Shown here: positions 63,401 through 64,000 of the stretch, piece after piece
Numbering within the stretch: the stretch's first letter is position 1
Layout of the letters: each line of letters opens with the position of its first letter
Assembly: GCA_032173965.1 (NCBI GenBank)
Contig: CM063283.1
Location: 16,596,501 to 16,660,500, forward strand
Origin: Sitta carolinensis
Lineage: Eukaryota > Chordata > Aves > Passeriformes > Sittidae
Direction: 5' to 3'
Length of the DNA stretch: 64,000 bases
Program-made: the position numbers and the translations under genes
Notes under the pieces: model-generated
What the model was told of the DNA's origin: nothing
The model's database searches: none
Seen by the model: only the letters and a program-made list of their open reading frames with translations

Positions 63401-64000
63401 GGACATTTTATTTTGTTCTCAATTTTGCTTTTAACAAAAGCTTTTTAAACTAGTAGTTTGCTTGGGTAATTAAGGTGTTTTAAATGTACTGGATTTAATC
63501 ATAAACCCCTCTTTATGTCGCAGTGTAATCTGGCTGATGAAATGCCACCATTGAAGATAATTCAAAAATAGCTGGTATACAAGAAACCTGGACAAAAGGC
63601 ACATAGGGACTGGTCTTTGAAAATGGGGAACCACCAAATTATTAACCAGTCAGCACTATTTGGGTTTCTAAAGAGAATATTGTGGCAAATCACAAACAAA
63701 ATTTGGACATGAGCTGGAACCATTATATTCTTTTCAGGGCTTTGCATAGGAGCAGCCCAGTCTGTTCACAGGATGGCTAAACAGCCTTGTGCATAGAGCA
63801 ATGGTAAAGGTCCCTGAGTATAGAAAAATGTTCTACAGTGCACAAACTGCTGTCAGAAGAAAGATTAGCAAACACAGGATATAGGAATAATAACCTTGAC
63901 CCTAAGGTGAGCAGGCAGGGAGGATCATTCTGCCCAGTCTCACAATATGAGTAATGTGGTGGGCCACAGTGACTCTGAGCTCTGTGTGTGGAAAAGAACT
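60401..64000. other. Unique AT-rich non-coding stretch to the window end
   Basis: No gene or classifiable repeat was seen. It contains an 18-bp perfect palindrome at 61808-61825. The open frames are under 85 codons and unrecognised. Confidence 0.5.
61808..61825. other. 18-bp perfect palindrome
   Basis: AGCTAAAGTACTTTAGCT equals its own reverse complement. It could bind a symmetric protein dimer, but no known site is implied. Confidence 0.55.

Overview
The window looks like AT-rich, non-coding vertebrate DNA, most likely from a bird and probably a passerine. The evidence is several CR1 LINE copies (the main avian retrotransposon), including characteristic CR1 3' ends at six places, and a set of avian-type endogenous retrovirus (ERV) LTRs. 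No bacterial-style gene organisation, rRNA, tRNA or CRISPR array was found. No intact protein-coding gene or convincing exon chain could be supported. The long open frames lie inside LTRs, CR1 remnants or simple repeats, or have no recognisable homology. The window is best read as an intergenic or intronic segment; which one cannot be decided from the sequence.

Layout. Positions 1-10.7 kb are unique AT-rich DNA with a 49-base T tract near 6.3 kb. From 10.7 to 17.1 kb is an LTR-rich block. It holds three solo LTRs with exact 5-bp target-site duplications (TSDs) at 10733-11533, 13697-14335 and 15850-17128, plus a probable older LTR remnant at about 15503-15839. A compact LTR with alpharetrovirus-like control signals sits at 24081-24371, also with a 5-bp TSD. 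A shorter relative of the 15.8 kb LTR lies at 30547-31025 with its own TSD. A small CpG-dense patch is at 32.46 kb, and two further LTR-like segments are at 33.68-34.93 kb and about 35.12-35.33 kb.

From about 36.6 to 40.12 kb there is a decayed but nearly full-length CR1 on the plus strand. It keeps ORF1-like, endonuclease and reverse-transcriptase remnants and a 3' end. Short 5'-truncated CR1 pieces occur at 41.9, 46.4, 48.1, 55.2 and 56.9 kb, and one LTR fragment at 59.9 kb. The rest, to 64 kb, is unique AT-rich DNA with simple repeats.

The most interesting signal is in the LTR pair at 15850 and 30547. Over about 480 aligned bases I count, by eye, roughly 50 C/T differences and no G/A differences on the plus strand. 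Both LTRs read on the minus strand, so this is G-to-A change on the retroviral sense strand, as expected from APOBEC-type editing. The shorter copy also looks like the longer one after a 798-bp deletion between two 4-bp TGTC repeats, one of them at the LTR terminus. All assignments come from reading the sequence and from general knowledge of the families; no database search was run.
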